Positions 1-9,338 of a DNA stretch of 64,000 nt are shown here, one piece after another. Both the position numbers and the translations under genes were made by a program. The stretch is from NCBI GenBank assembly GCA_002471255.1, contig DKPP01000002.1, forward strand, positions 300,600 through 364,599, read 5' to 3'. Within the stretch, counting starts at the first letter, position 1. Every line of letters starts with the position of its first letter. The DNA is from Akkermansiaceae bacterium UBA7331. Its GTDB lineage: Bacteria; Verrucomicrobiota; Verrucomicrobiia; Verrucomicrobiales; Akkermansiaceae. Under the pieces are notes generated by a model that made no database searches, had not been told where the DNA came from, and saw only the letters and a program-made list of their open reading frames with translations.

Positions 1-32
1 GTATTTATAGATTGATATTTTGTGAGTTCGCT

Positions 33-2222
33 ATGAAAGCCCCCTATATATTTGCATCAATTCTGTTAACCTCATTACCAATGATATCATTGGCCGGTGG
101 GGCTCAGACATCTACTAAGTTTCCGGCATCCGGTGCCAATTATTCAAAATTTAGTTTGGATACGCCACCTTTGCTTCCAATGCCTCAAGAAATTCACTGG
201 ACAAAAAAAGTTCAATATTTGAGCTCAGCCAATATCGTGATTGATAGAAAGTCGAGTGATCCAAAACAAATGGAGTTCGTTGCTAAAGAATTAGCTAATT
301 ATTTAAAAGAGCATGAGGTAGGCATCTCTCAAGAAGCTCCTTTCAAAATCCAATTTGTAACAGGCTCTGTAAAAATACCGGCAGAAATTACTGGAAAACG
401 AGCTGATGAAGCCTATCAATTGGAAGTAACCGCAAATGGAGCTAAAATTACCGCTCCTACGACAAAAGGTTTTTATTATGCTATGAATACCCTAGAACAA
501 TTATTGGTTCGTAAGGGTGGTAAGACCAGTGTAGCCTTATGTAAAATTGTGGACTGGCCGGATTTTGAAGTGCGTGGTTTCATGAATGATGTGGGTCGAA
601 ATTTCATGTCTATTCCTTTGATTCATGAAGAATTGGAAGCAATGTCACGATTGAAATTTAACGTTTATCATTTCCACTTTACAGAAAACGAAGGATGGCG
701 ATTAGAGAGTAAAATTTTCCCTGAATTGACCGAAGCGAAAAATCATACCCGCCAGCCCGGAAAGTTTTATACCCAGAAGGAATTTCAAGATTTAGTAGAA
801 TATTGTCGCTTACGCAATATCCAGTTAATCCCCGAAATGGATATGCCCGGCCATTGTGGCGGGTTTAGACGTGCTTTAAATATCGAAAAAATGAGCGATC
901 CAAAAGCCACTGAAGCATTGACGAAATTAGTTGATGAAATGTGCGCTTTGGTACCAAAAGACCAGATGCCTTATGTGCATATTGGTACGGATGAAGCTCG
1001 AGGTGGACATGAGCGAGTGAATGATGAGATATTGAAGCAATATTATGCTACCGTAGAAAAGAATGATCGTATTCCTATTCGTTGGCAACCGGGCTTAGCT
1101 CCTAAGGGGTACAATGGCGCCGTTCAGCAATTGTGGTCCGGCCGCCAAGCTAGACATGCTTGGCCAACTCCAAATAGCAAATATATTGATTCGCTTGAAA
1201 CATATCTTAATCACTTAGATCCGTTTGAAACGGCAATGACCATGTATTTCCGCAGACCTTGTCCTTTTGAAAATGCGGAAGGATTGGGTATGATTTTATG
1301 CTCATGGCCTGACTTGCCGATTGAGAACGAACGTAACCAAGTCTTACACACACCTGTATATCCGGGGATGGCTTTTGTATCCGAATCTTTGTGGAATAAC
1401 CCTCATGAACAGATTAAAGGCAATCCTAATAATGATGAATATATGAAGTATTTTTCCAACTTGCCGGTACAGGGTGATCCCTTATTGGATAAGTTTGCAA
1501 AATATGAAGATAGAGTTTTGGCTATACGTGACCGATTCTTCATTAATAAGGAATTTAATTATGTCCGTCAGGCGAATATGCCATGGAAGTTGATTGGTCC
1601 TTTCCCAAATAAAGGTAATGTAGATATGGAGTTTCCACCCGAAGCAATATCTAAAGGTGAAAAAATAGCCAAGAGTTATGAGTTTGATGGTAAGAAATAC
1701 GAGTGGTCTCCTGAGACCTATACCGGTAATACCATCCTCTTTAAACATTATTGCGATTTTCCAACCCTGTTTAATGGTAACAAAATGGGAGCCCATCCAT
1801 ACAAAGATCATACTTACTATGCTATGACCTACATTTATTCGCCAAAGAAACAGGATGTGCCTTTCTGGGTTAGTGGCCATACTTGGGCTACTTCGGACTG
1901 GCGTAATGGTCCGGTGAGTGTGCAGGGCAAATGGTTCCACACGAATCCGAAATTCTTTGTGAATGGTAAAGAAATATCTCCACCTACATGGCAAAAGCCT
2001 GGAAATAACGGTGCTTTGATTGATGAAAATTATCATTTCAGAAAGCCAACCATGATTGCTTTGAATAAAGGTTGGAATCAAGTTTTGGTGAAAAGTCCTA
2101 ACAATGGGTCTGCTCGTCGATGGATGTTTACTTTTGCTCCGGTTTTGGTCGATGAAAAGACTCCTGGTCAAAATGTAAAAGAGTTTCCTGGCTTAAAGTT
2201 CTCAGTTACGCCCGGTAAATAA
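33..2222 (+). CDS. Secreted beta-N-acetylhexosaminidase (GH20)
   Basis: Family-20 glycoside hydrolase, expected to release terminal beta-linked GlcNAc/GalNAc from host glycans outside the cytoplasm. The ATG at 33 is preferred over an in-frame TTG at 12 because it opens directly into a signal peptide (MKAPYIFASILL..., cleavage near SLAGG). A GH20b-like N-terminal region (about residues 45-150) precedes a TIM barrel (about 160-480). The catalytic pair is Asp320-Glu321 in HIGTDEA, and FTENEGWR near 216-223 matches the conserved barrel strand. About 240 further C-terminal residues form a Trp/Gly-rich, probably beta-sandwich region that is not part of the catalytic barrel. It lies 55 bases upstream of the sialidase gene on the same strand, so the two probably act together on sialylated, GlcNAc-containing chains. 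The family call is secure; linkage preference is not readable from sequence. Confidence 0.93.
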   Translation: MKAPYIFASILLTSLPMISLAGGAQTSTKFPASGANYSKFSLDTPPLLPMPQEIHWTKKVQYLSSANIVIDRKSSDPKQMEFVAKELANYLKEHEVGISQEAPFKIQFVTGSVKIPAEITGKRADEAYQLEVTANGAKITAPTTKGFYYAMNTLEQLLVRKGGKTSVALCKIVDWPDFEVRGFMNDVGRNFMSIPLIHEELEAMSRLKFNVYHFHFTENEGWRLESKIFPELTEAKNHTRQPGKFYTQKEFQDLVEYCRLRNIQLIPEMDMPGHCGGFRRALNIEKMSDPKATEALTKLVDEMCALVPKDQMPYVHIGTDEARGGHERVNDEILKQYYATVEKNDRIPIRWQPGLAPKGYNGAVQQLWSGRQARHAWPTPNSKYIDSLETYLNHLDPFETAMTMYFRRPCPFENAEGLGMILCSWPDLPIENERNQVLHTPVYPGMAFVSESLWNNPHEQIKGNPNNDEYMKYFSNLPVQGDPLLDKFAKYEDRVLAIRDRFFINKEFNYVRQANMPWKLIGPFPNKGNVDMEFPPEAISKGEKIAKSYEFDGKKYEWSPETYTGNTILFKHYCDFPTLFNGNKMGAHPYKDHTYYAMTYIYSPKKQDVPFWVSGHTWATSDWRNGPVSVQGKWFHTNPKFFVNGKEISPPTWQKPGNNGALIDENYHFRKPTMIALNKGWNQVLVKSPNNGSARRWMFTFAPVLVDEKTPGQNVKEFPGLKFSVTPGK

Positions 2223-2277
2223 ATAACAATTTTCGCTAACTATCTAGAAACAATACCATCTTAATTAAACAAATAGT

Positions 2278-4314
2278 ATGATATACAAAAACATTGCTCT
2301 AATATCTACTGTTTTGGGTATCGGTAGCTCCTTTGCTGTTGAGAATTTCGATTCGGCACAAGGCGGTAACTTTACATCATTACAGACAGAATATGGTAAA
2401 TTATCAGCTTCTGACCAGAATGCCGGCATCCATAACAAAGGTCGATCCGGAGACAAATCTCTTCGCCTGTTAGGTGGAGATAATAAGCAAGTTGAATTGA
2501 CTTTAAAGGAAGCTCCTAAAATTGATGTAGATTTATCTGCTTGGGCTGAAAGATGGTCAGGTAAGACTCCTTTTGAATTCTCTATCAAGGCTGTTGGCCC
2601 TTATGGTGAAAAAGAAATCTATAATGGCACCAAAGCCCTAAAAACCGGTGGTTTTAACACTCAGATCAAATGTAAAGTTCCTGCAAAAACTACAAAATTG
2701 ATTTTTGCTTCCAATACGGCTGACAATACCGGTGTTCTTTTGGACGATTTGTACATCGTTCCTTGTGTACCGATGAAGTTCAAAAAAACCGGCATGCATA
2801 GTGATGTGTGGCCAGCTATGGTAAGACTTGATGAAAACCCAATTCTTCGCGTTGATGTTGAGACCGAAGGCGGTTTGAAGCCAATGAAAATTACCGGTGC
2901 TACCTTCGACATGACCGGCACAAACATGGCTGATATTGACAGTATTACTCTTTTCAATGGTACTGAGAAAGTTTCTGAAAAACGCTCCGATATGATTGGT
3001 TCTCCTTTAAAGGGTGTTAGCAATCCTAAGTCAGTGAAGTTTGAAGGCAATACGGAACTTACCTCGGGTAATAATCACTTATGGCTCAGCGTTCGTTTAA
3101 AGGATAAAGCCAAAGTTGGTGGTAAAGTTGTAGCTAAGCCGGTATCTGTGACCTTGAATGGCAAGCCTGTTGCTGTTGCTGATTCCAAGCCTGTCGCTCA
3201 GCGTATCGGTTATGCAGTGGTAAAAGGTGGTGATCAAGTGTTACCAACTCGTCGTGCCTCTAAAAACTTCCGTATCCCGGCAATGGTTCGCACCAAAAAA
3301 GGTACTTTGCTAGCAGCAAGTGACATTCGTTACAACCACAGTGGTGACCTCCCTGCCGATATTGATATGGGTGTAAGCCGTTCTACTGACGGTGGTCAAA
3401 CATGGTCTCCTATGGAAATCGCTTTGCCGTTTAAAGATGCGGTCAAAGGATACAAAGGTGCCGGTAATGGCGACGCCGCTATGCTTGTAGATGAATCTAA
3501 CGGTCGTATTTGGATGGCAGTTCTTTGGAGCCATGGTAAACATCCGATTTGGCATAGTGAACAAGGTTCTAACAGTCCTGACAAAGTGAGCCAGTTGGTT
3601 TTAATCCACAGTGATGACGATGGTAAAACTTGGTCTAAAGCAACCAACATCACCGACCAAATTAAGAAAGAAGAGTGGGGTGTTAACTTCCAAGGTCCGG
3701 GCTCCGGCATTTGCTTAAAGGATGGTACTTTGGTGTTCCCTTGCCAATTTTGGTATGATGTAAATGGTCGTCGTAAGGCTCATTGTTCCATCATTTATTC
3801 TAAAGACCATGGTAAGACATGGGAAGTAGGCACATCTCCTGTGATGGATACATCCGAAGCTCAAGTTGTTGAGTTGGCTGATGGCTCTATCATGATTAAC
3901 TCACGTAACGAAGCTAGAAATGGCTGGCGTGTGGTTTATACGACCAAAGATTTTGGTAAAACATGGGAAGAACACCCAACCAATAAAAATAATGATGGTA
4001 ACGGTCTCGCCGAACCCGGTGCTTGTCAAGGTAGCATTCTTACCGTGGCAAACAAAGGTGGCGTAGCACATCCTTTATTCTTCTCCAATCCTAATTCTCA
4101 TAATGGTCGTAAAAATATGACCTTAAAAGCTTCTTTAGACCAAGGTAAAACCTGGCCTGAAAAGTTCCAAATCTTATATGATGAGAGAAATGGTGCCGGT
4201 TATTCTTCTTTAGCTCCTGTAGATGATAAGAACATTGGTGTCTTCTACGAAGGTAATGATAATATTTATTTCTTGAAGTTCCCATACGCTGAGATCTTCA
4301 ATTCCAAGAAATAA
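2278..4314 (+). CDS. Secreted exo-alpha-sialidase (GH33)
   Basis: Sialidase that should remove terminal sialic acid from mucin-type glycans. An N-terminal signal peptide (MIYKNIALISTVLGIGSSFA) is followed by a beta-rich region (about 25-165), a domain resembling the BNR-associated N-terminal domain of Bacteroides-type sialidases (about 170-300), and a six-bladed propeller. Propeller landmarks are the FRIP arginine motif (Arg332) and at least four Asp boxes, S/T-x-D-x-G-x-T-W, starting with STDGGQTW at 369-376 and followed by HSDDDGKTW, YSKDHGKTW and a KDFGKTW variant. It follows the GH20 gene closely and ends in a strong hairpin terminator. No good Shine-Dalgarno is visible before the ATG, only an AT-rich leader. 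Confidence 0.94.
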   Translation: MIYKNIALISTVLGIGSSFAVENFDSAQGGNFTSLQTEYGKLSASDQNAGIHNKGRSGDKSLRLLGGDNKQVELTLKEAPKIDVDLSAWAERWSGKTPFEFSIKAVGPYGEKEIYNGTKALKTGGFNTQIKCKVPAKTTKLIFASNTADNTGVLLDDLYIVPCVPMKFKKTGMHSDVWPAMVRLDENPILRVDVETEGGLKPMKITGATFDMTGTNMADIDSITLFNGTEKVSEKRSDMIGSPLKGVSNPKSVKFEGNTELTSGNNHLWLSVRLKDKAKVGGKVVAKPVSVTLNGKPVAVADSKPVAQRIGYAVVKGGDQVLPTRRASKNFRIPAMVRTKKGTLLAASDIRYNHSGDLPADIDMGVSRSTDGGQTWSPMEIALPFKDAVKGYKGAGNGDAAMLVDESNGRIWMAVLWSHGKHPIWHSEQGSNSPDKVSQLVLIHSDDDGKTWSKATNITDQIKKEEWGVNFQGPGSGICLKDGTLVFPCQFWYDVNGRRKAHCSIIYSKDHGKTWEVGTSPVMDTSEAQVVELADGSIMINSRNEARNGWRVVYTTKDFGKTWEEHPTNKNNDGNGLAEPGACQGSILTVANKGGVAHPLFFSNPNSHNGRKNMTLKASLDQGKTWPEKFQILYDERNGAGYSSLAPVDDKNIGVFYEGNDNIYFLKFPYAEIFNSKK

Positions 4315-4341
4315 TCCACCAATAATATACTAAGTAAAAAT

Positions 4342-4376
4342 GAGCATCCCGTATCTGCGGGATGCTCTATTTTTTT
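4342..4376 (+). terminator. Intrinsic terminator after the sialidase gene
   Basis: Perfect 10-bp stem (4342-4351 with 4358-4367), 6-base loop, then a T-rich tract. It lies 28 bases after the sialidase stop codon, so it closes the GH20-GH33 transcript. Confidence 0.9.
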
Positions 4377-4543
4377 GTCCTATATAGATAAATCAACCTT
4401 AGTCATGATATTGTTATCTCTCATATTCGGTCTCTTGAATGTTATGAGGGATGAGGGATTAAATAGGCGGTATAGAGGGTTCTGCCGTATGCCTTTTGTT
4501 TAGGTTTACGGCCTTGTTGAGTCGTAGAGACTCGAATGCATTG

Positions 4544-4578
4544 CAAAGAAAAACCCGTTAATCAATAAGATTAACGGG
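4544..4578 (-). terminator. Intrinsic terminator after the fucosidase gene
   Basis: Perfect 10-bp stem (4554-4563 with 4569-4578) and 5-base loop. Read on the minus strand it is followed by a T run. It lies 30 bases beyond the fucosidase stop. The roughly 170 bases between this and the terminator at 4342 show no gene. Confidence 0.88.
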
Positions 4579-4607
4579 CTTTCCAAATAAGTTGTGAGAT
4601 GAAATGA

Positions 4608-6374
4608 TTATTTCACAATTCTTTTACCGGTCACTTTGATGACGCTAGCACCGGGTTGTTCTTTTAAGTTTTTAATATCAAAGGTGGTGGTATTGGCCTC
4701 TTTGTCTTGGGATACCTTGATTTTGGTTCCGTCAGCTAAAGCTTTAGCTTGTGGTGCGTCAAACGTGCAAGGAATCGTGATTTGACCATTTTCCGGTTTT
4801 TGATAAACGAAGATATAGGTTGTGTTATCGCCTTTACGTGTGATACGACCCCATGGTAATTCCACATTCAAAGGATTGGCGCGTGTTCCGTAAATAGCTT
4901 CGCCATTTTTCTTCATCCATGCTCCGATTTCTTTAAATAAGCGAACGCTTTCCGGTGGGATAGATCCATCAGGCATTGGTCCGATATTTAATAAGAAGTT
5001 ACCGCCGCGGCTCACCGTATCGACTAATTCTTTGATGAGTTCAGGGGATGTTTTCCACTTTTGGTTATCGGCAGAGTAGCCCCAGGTACCATTTAAAGTT
5101 TGGCAAGCTTCCCAGTCTCCATTGATACCAGTAGCAGGGATGTGGTGTTCTGCTGTAGAATAGTCACCTTTTTCTACCGGAGTCACACGGATACCACCTT
5201 CACTCAAATGGTTTTCTGAGTGGAATAAACGGTTGTTTTGGATGGCTTTCGGATTTTTGTCAAAAAGGTTTTTCATTAAGGCCGTAGCTCCCCAAGCCTT
5301 GTCGCCTTGGAAATTCGGTTGGCTAAAGTCCCACCAAACAAGATCTACCGGACCATATTTTGTGAGTAACTCATCAAAAATATTGTATAGATATTTCTTA
5401 TATTGTTCGTGGTTGCCAAACGTACGTTTACCTGCCTTTTGTGCGTCAAAATTGCCTTGTGGATAAGAAATACCGGAACCGGTCGGATCATAATCAGGAT
5501 GGCTCCAGTCAATAGTAGATACATAATAACCGGCTTTCATGCCAAGCTTCTTACAAGCCTTTGCATATTCGCCTACGACATCAACACCTTTAGTTTTCTT
5601 AACGTTGAAATCACTAAATTTCGTGTCAAACATGTTGTATCCTTCATGGTGACGACTGGTTAAAACAGTGTAGGCGCAACCGGCTTCTTTAGCTAATTTT
5701 ACCCATTCTGCGGCTTTGCCGGACTTTGGATTAAACTTTGCCAATGCTTCCTTAGCGTATGTATCGCTATCGGCACCGGAATATTGCATGATCCATTCAA
5801 CACAGCCATTGAATTTCTTGCCTTGCATTTCGCCGGCTAAACCCGAATAAAGGCCATAGTGAATAAACATGCCAAATTTGCCGTCTCTCCACCATTTCAT
5901 ACGAGCGTCGCGCGCTTCAGGTGTTTCTTCCGGGGCTCCCTCACGCTGACCTTGAGCTGTTTGGTTGTCTCCGGTCAATTGGATAATTTGGATGAAATCC
6001 ATATAATCCTTGGAATTGTCATTCCCTTGCATAATACCGGCCATAGCAAGACGTTTGGCTGCGTCTTTCATATCCGCCTGTAAAGTTAAGGCTTCTTGAT
6101 ATGCTTTTTTAAGGTTTTCCGGACATGTTTCAGGAGTTAAAGATAAAATGTCTTTAAGCTTTTGGTTTTGTTGGCATTCCTGCAGCAAGGTTTTCAGTTT
6201 GCCCATAGCGGCTGCCAGTTGTTCAGGAGATTTAACAGCAGTTAATTCCTTTGTCGCATGTTTAAAAGCCTTATTCAGTTGGTCAAACCCTTCCTGAGTA
6301 GGGGTGCCTCCATAAGCGAGACCTAGACCAAGTGCTAAGATATGCAAAGATAAAGTTATAGATTTGAGTTTCAT
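4608..6374 (-). CDS. Secreted alpha-L-fucosidase (GH29)
   Basis: Family-29 fucosidase, expected to remove terminal fucose from mucin or milk-type glycans. The start at 6374 (MKLKSITLSLHILALGLGLA) is chosen over an in-frame ATG at 6395 because it gives a normal signal peptide. The catalytic barrel begins near residue 150 (MKWWRDGKFGMFIHYG, the typical GH29 opening). The nucleophile is Asp349 in GPVDLVWWD. A C-terminal beta-sandwich follows. Unusual: about 120 mostly helical, Lys/Gln/Leu-rich residues sit between the signal peptide and the barrel; I do not recognise this region as a standard GH29 module. The gene is transcribed toward the GH20-GH33 pair, and the three activities would together strip fucose, sialic acid and GlcNAc caps. 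Confidence 0.93.
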   Translation of the reverse strand: MKLKSITLSLHILALGLGLAYGGTPTQEGFDQLNKAFKHATKELTAVKSPEQLAAAMGKLKTLLQECQQNQKLKDILSLTPETCPENLKKAYQEALTLQADMKDAAKRLAMAGIMQGNDNSKDYMDFIQIIQLTGDNQTAQGQREGAPEETPEARDARMKWWRDGKFGMFIHYGLYSGLAGEMQGKKFNGCVEWIMQYSGADSDTYAKEALAKFNPKSGKAAEWVKLAKEAGCAYTVLTSRHHEGYNMFDTKFSDFNVKKTKGVDVVGEYAKACKKLGMKAGYYVSTIDWSHPDYDPTGSGISYPQGNFDAQKAGKRTFGNHEQYKKYLYNIFDELLTKYGPVDLVWWDFSQPNFQGDKAWGATALMKNLFDKNPKAIQNNRLFHSENHLSEGGIRVTPVEKGDYSTAEHHIPATGINGDWEACQTLNGTWGYSADNQKWKTSPELIKELVDTVSRGGNFLLNIGPMPDGSIPPESVRLFKEIGAWMKKNGEAIYGTRANPLNVELPWGRITRKGDNTTYIFVYQKPENGQITIPCTFDAPQAKALADGTKIKVSQDKEANTTTFDIKNLKEQPGASVIKVTGKRIVK

Positions 6375-6460
6375 ATTGGAATGATTCTCAAACATTATAA
6401 TTTTATTCTATTTCGATTCAATAGCATAACAGTACATATTTTGACATCATCAATGCGAAC

Positions 6461-6498
6461 AAACAAAAACCTCATCTCAGAATGATGCTGAGATGAGG
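6461..6498 (-). terminator. Intrinsic terminator after the beta-propeller gene
   Basis: Perfect 11-bp stem (6470-6480 with 6488-6498) with a 7-base loop. On the minus strand it is followed by a T-rich stretch. It lies 27 bases past the stop of the gene ending at 6525 and before the fucosidase start, separating the two. Confidence 0.88.
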
Positions 6499-6524
6499 TT
6501 TTGGTGACTTTATTTAGTGAAATA

Positions 6525-7448
6525 TTATTTCTTTGGAATTGGTTGAATATGGATTTTTTTCTCCTTCATCCCGGGGATCACAATCATATTATTAAAAATG
6601 GTGAAATCCGCTGGTCCGTCAACCGCTTGAGCTGCCGTATCGTATGAACGATTTGCCGCTTTTAAAGTGCATCGTTGGATTGCTCCGGGTTTGCCACTTT
6701 TCGCCCAATCACTGACGTATAAATTACCATTATGAATAGCTATACCATCGAATTGGCCTTTGGCTGATGAAACTTCCGATACTTCGCCGGTAAGGATATT
6801 GACCGTTAGAATACGTCCATTCGGTTTACCTTTATCATCTGTAGAATATTCACAAACATATAAGGTTTTAGTATTAGGGTCCCATGCTAAACCATTGGGT
6901 GCATTCAATGGTTCTTTAGTAACCAATTCTGCGTATGTATTAGTTACAGGATCAAGAATGAAAAGCTGATTCGTATCTGTAGCAGATACAACCATTCTTC
7001 CATAATTAATTTTAACTAAATCATTTAAAAAATTCACTCGATATGGTGAAAAATCAATGTATCCCATGATTTGACCATTTTTCGGATCCATTTTCATCAT
7101 CATGTTCACATCGGTGAAATAAAGATAACCATCAATTAGCAACATGCCTTTTGGCGCATTTAATTCTCCGGCCACTTTACGACTTAAATGAGTGCCAAAT
7201 GGTCTTACATAAATGGCTCCATCACCATCTTTGGCTGTAGGATTTAATTCTTCACCAATAGATGTATAATAAATATCGCCATTAGAATCGACTACTACAC
7301 TTTCGGGGTGACCTTCGACATCAAAGCTTTGTTTGGTCAATTCCGGAAGAGCAGCGGGTACTTCAGTCGGTTTTTTTGTTTGAGCTGCGCCTAAATTGGC
7401 GCAACTCAAAATGCAAGTGAGTGTAAGTAGTTTAATGGTAGTTTTCAT
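6525..7448 (-). CDS. Exported SMP-30/NHL-type beta-propeller protein
   Basis: Exported protein of 307 residues with a signal peptide (MKTTIKLLTLTCILSCANLGAAQ). The rest shows repeated propeller-blade patterns such as PNGLAWDPNTKTLYVCEY, FDGIAIHNGNLYVSDW and PESVVVDSNGDIYYTS, as in the SMP-30/gluconolactonase and NHL families. Those families include lactonases and sugar-binding or purely structural propellers; nothing here decides which. Its start lies 17 bases after the leuA stop on the same strand, so it may be read from the leuA transcript, although no metabolic link to leucine synthesis is evident. The Cys residues at the end of the signal peptide do not form a convincing lipobox. Confidence 0.75.
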   Translation of the reverse strand: MKTTIKLLTLTCILSCANLGAAQTKKPTEVPAALPELTKQSFDVEGHPESVVVDSNGDIYYTSIGEELNPTAKDGDGAIYVRPFGTHLSRKVAGELNAPKGMLLIDGYLYFTDVNMMMKMDPKNGQIMGYIDFSPYRVNFLNDLVKINYGRMVVSATDTNQLFILDPVTNTYAELVTKEPLNAPNGLAWDPNTKTLYVCEYSTDDKGKPNGRILTVNILTGEVSEVSSAKGQFDGIAIHNGNLYVSDWAKSGKPGAIQRCTLKAANRSYDTAAQAVDGPADFTIFNNMIVIPGMKEKKIHIQPIPKK

Positions 7449-7464
7449 TATTTTAAGAATTATT

Positions 7465-9021
7465 TTAAATGGTAGGCTCTATAACGGAAGACGTTTGTGG
7501 CATCTCAGCCAATCTTACGGAACGATTTACGGCGTTAAGATAAGCTCTAGCGGAAGCTTCAACTACGTCAGTAGAGGCACCTTTGCCGGTAACCGGTTTT
7601 GCTAAACCAAAATCAACATGTACTGTAACTTCACCAAGGGCGTCTTTGCCTTCGGATGCCGCATGAACGCTATAGCCTTTTAAGACACCTTTCTTCTTGG
7701 TGATGCGGTCAATAGCTTTGAAAATAGCATCAACAGCACCATTACCTGTAGAAGAGTCTTCATAACGTTTGCCTTCTTTGATTAAGCCGATAGTAGATGT
7801 AGCTCTAGCGTGACTACCTGCTACAAATTGTACAAAATCAAGTTCCCAAAGACCGGAATGAGAATGAAGAGAATCGTCCACAATGGCTGAAAGGTCATCA
7901 TCGTAAACAAACTTTTTCGAATCACCTACTTTTTTGAAGCGTTCGAATACACTATTTACTTCTTCTTCGCTTAAAGCATGGCCTAATTGTTCCAAGCGAG
8001 CTTTCACTGCTGCGCGTCCGGAGTGTTTGGTCAAAGGTAATTCGGTAGTTCCCCAACCAACTGCTACAGGATCCATTACTTCATAAGTCTCACGGCAATT
8101 TAAAATACCATGTTGGTGAATGCCGGAGGAGTGAGCAAATGCGTTTTCCCCTACGATTGCTTTAGAGCGTTGTACTTGCATACCGCTCATTCTGGCAACG
8201 ATACGAGATGTTTTAACGATTTCCTTAGTATTGATGTCAATTTCAACATTTCCGAATTGTTCCGGACGTGTCTTAAGAGCCATGATTACCTCTTCCAAAG
8301 CAACATTACCGGCGCGTTCGCCAATACCATTAATAGTACCTTCCACCTGACGTGCTCCGGCGCGGACTGCCGCCAATGAGTTCGATACGGCCAAGCCTAA
8401 GTCATTGTGGCAATGCACGGAAATAATAGCCTTATCAATATTAGGTACATTTTCCTTCAAATGACGAATGATGTGATAAAACTCGTCAGGAGTAGTGTAG
8501 CCTACGGTATCAGGGATGTTGACTACCGTAGCTCCTGCATCAATAACGGTTTCCACCACTTTGGCTAAGAAATTAAGATCGGTTCTAGAGGCATCTTCCG
8601 GGGAAAATTCGATATCCTGTACGAAGCTTTTGCCATAGGCAACGCCTTCTGCCGCCATGCGTAAAATTTCGCTTTCAGCCTTTTTCAGCTTATGCTCCAT
8701 GTGAAGCTTACTGGTAGCCAAGAAAATATGGATTCGTGCACGGTCACCTGCAGGTTCGAGAGCCTTAGCTGCTGCTTCGATGTCGCTTTTAACGCAACGA
8801 GCCAAACCGCAAACTTTAGCTTTGGTTATCTCTTTGGCAATGGTATTTACCGCTTCAAAGTCACCGTCGGAAATGCAAGGAAAGCCTGCCTCAATGACAT
8901 CCATTCCGAGTCGTTCCATTTGACGTGCAACTTCTAGTTTCTCGCGGAGATTCATAGAAGCTCCAGGGCATTGTTCGCCATCGCGAAGAGTTGTGTCAAA
9001 GAAATATACTTTATCAGACAT
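7465..9021 (-). CDS. leuA: 2-isopropylmalate synthase
   Basis: First committed enzyme of leucine biosynthesis: condenses acetyl-CoA with 2-oxoisovalerate in the cytoplasm. At 518 residues it is of normal LeuA length. The N-terminus carries the HMGL-like signature DTTLRDGEQCPGASM. The metal-binding HCHNDLGLAVSN and GTINGIGERAGN motifs lie near 200-240, and the C-terminal part (about 390-510) is the regulatory LeuA dimer domain, which in the family binds leucine for feedback inhibition. The start MSDKVYFFDT at 9021 fits homologues. No leader peptide rich in leucine codons and no T-box pattern was found in the 300 bases upstream. Confidence 0.95.
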   Translation of the reverse strand: MSDKVYFFDTTLRDGEQCPGASMNLREKLEVARQMERLGMDVIEAGFPCISDGDFEAVNTIAKEITKAKVCGLARCVKSDIEAAAKALEPAGDRARIHIFLATSKLHMEHKLKKAESEILRMAAEGVAYGKSFVQDIEFSPEDASRTDLNFLAKVVETVIDAGATVVNIPDTVGYTTPDEFYHIIRHLKENVPNIDKAIISVHCHNDLGLAVSNSLAAVRAGARQVEGTINGIGERAGNVALEEVIMALKTRPEQFGNVEIDINTKEIVKTSRIVARMSGMQVQRSKAIVGENAFAHSSGIHQHGILNCRETYEVMDPVAVGWGTTELPLTKHSGRAAVKARLEQLGHALSEEEVNSVFERFKKVGDSKKFVYDDDLSAIVDDSLHSHSGLWELDFVQFVAGSHARATSTIGLIKEGKRYEDSSTGNGAVDAIFKAIDRITKKKGVLKGYSVHAASEGKDALGEVTVHVDFGLAKPVTGKGASTDVVEASARAYLNAVNRSVRLAEMPQTSSVIEPTI

Positions 9022-9338
9022 GGATTTATTTATGTTAAATGAGTGGGCATATTAGCAATAATCGTCTAAAAAGCAAGCCCCTCGTTGCAGAAGAAGTCAT
9101 AATGTCGGCAATTAACATGTTATCAAGATTTTTAGTTTTTGTGCTTTGTTTTCGGTTCAGCACATTTTTATCCATGAAGGATAACTAAGTCATCGCTTGT
9201 CGTGACTTGATGGCAAATCTCCGTATATTGACGGAAATAATACGATATTAATAACTTGTCATGAGATTTGATTATCTTTTATAATAACATGGTTAAAAGC
9301 ATGAAATAAAATTTGACGTGAAAAGAGGGTCTTTAGGT
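9022..9338. other. Intergenic region between leuA and the accessory island
   Basis: About 317 bases without a convincing gene. It holds the likely leuA promoter (listed separately) and marks the change from housekeeping to more AT-rich accessory DNA. No tRNA, integrase attachment repeat or insertion sequence was recognised at this border. Confidence 0.6.
9099..9126 (-). promoter_or_regulatory. Candidate sigma-70 promoter of leuA
   Basis: On the minus strand a TTGATA box (9121-9126) and a CATTAT box (9099-9104) are separated by 16 bases. Transcription would start near 9091, giving a 5' leader of about 70 bases. The -10 match is only moderate and promoter rules for this group are not well known. 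Confidence 0.3.

Noticed and set aside
9022..9338. Leucine attenuator or T-box before leuA
   Set aside because: No short frame rich in Leu codons and no T-box sequence were found.
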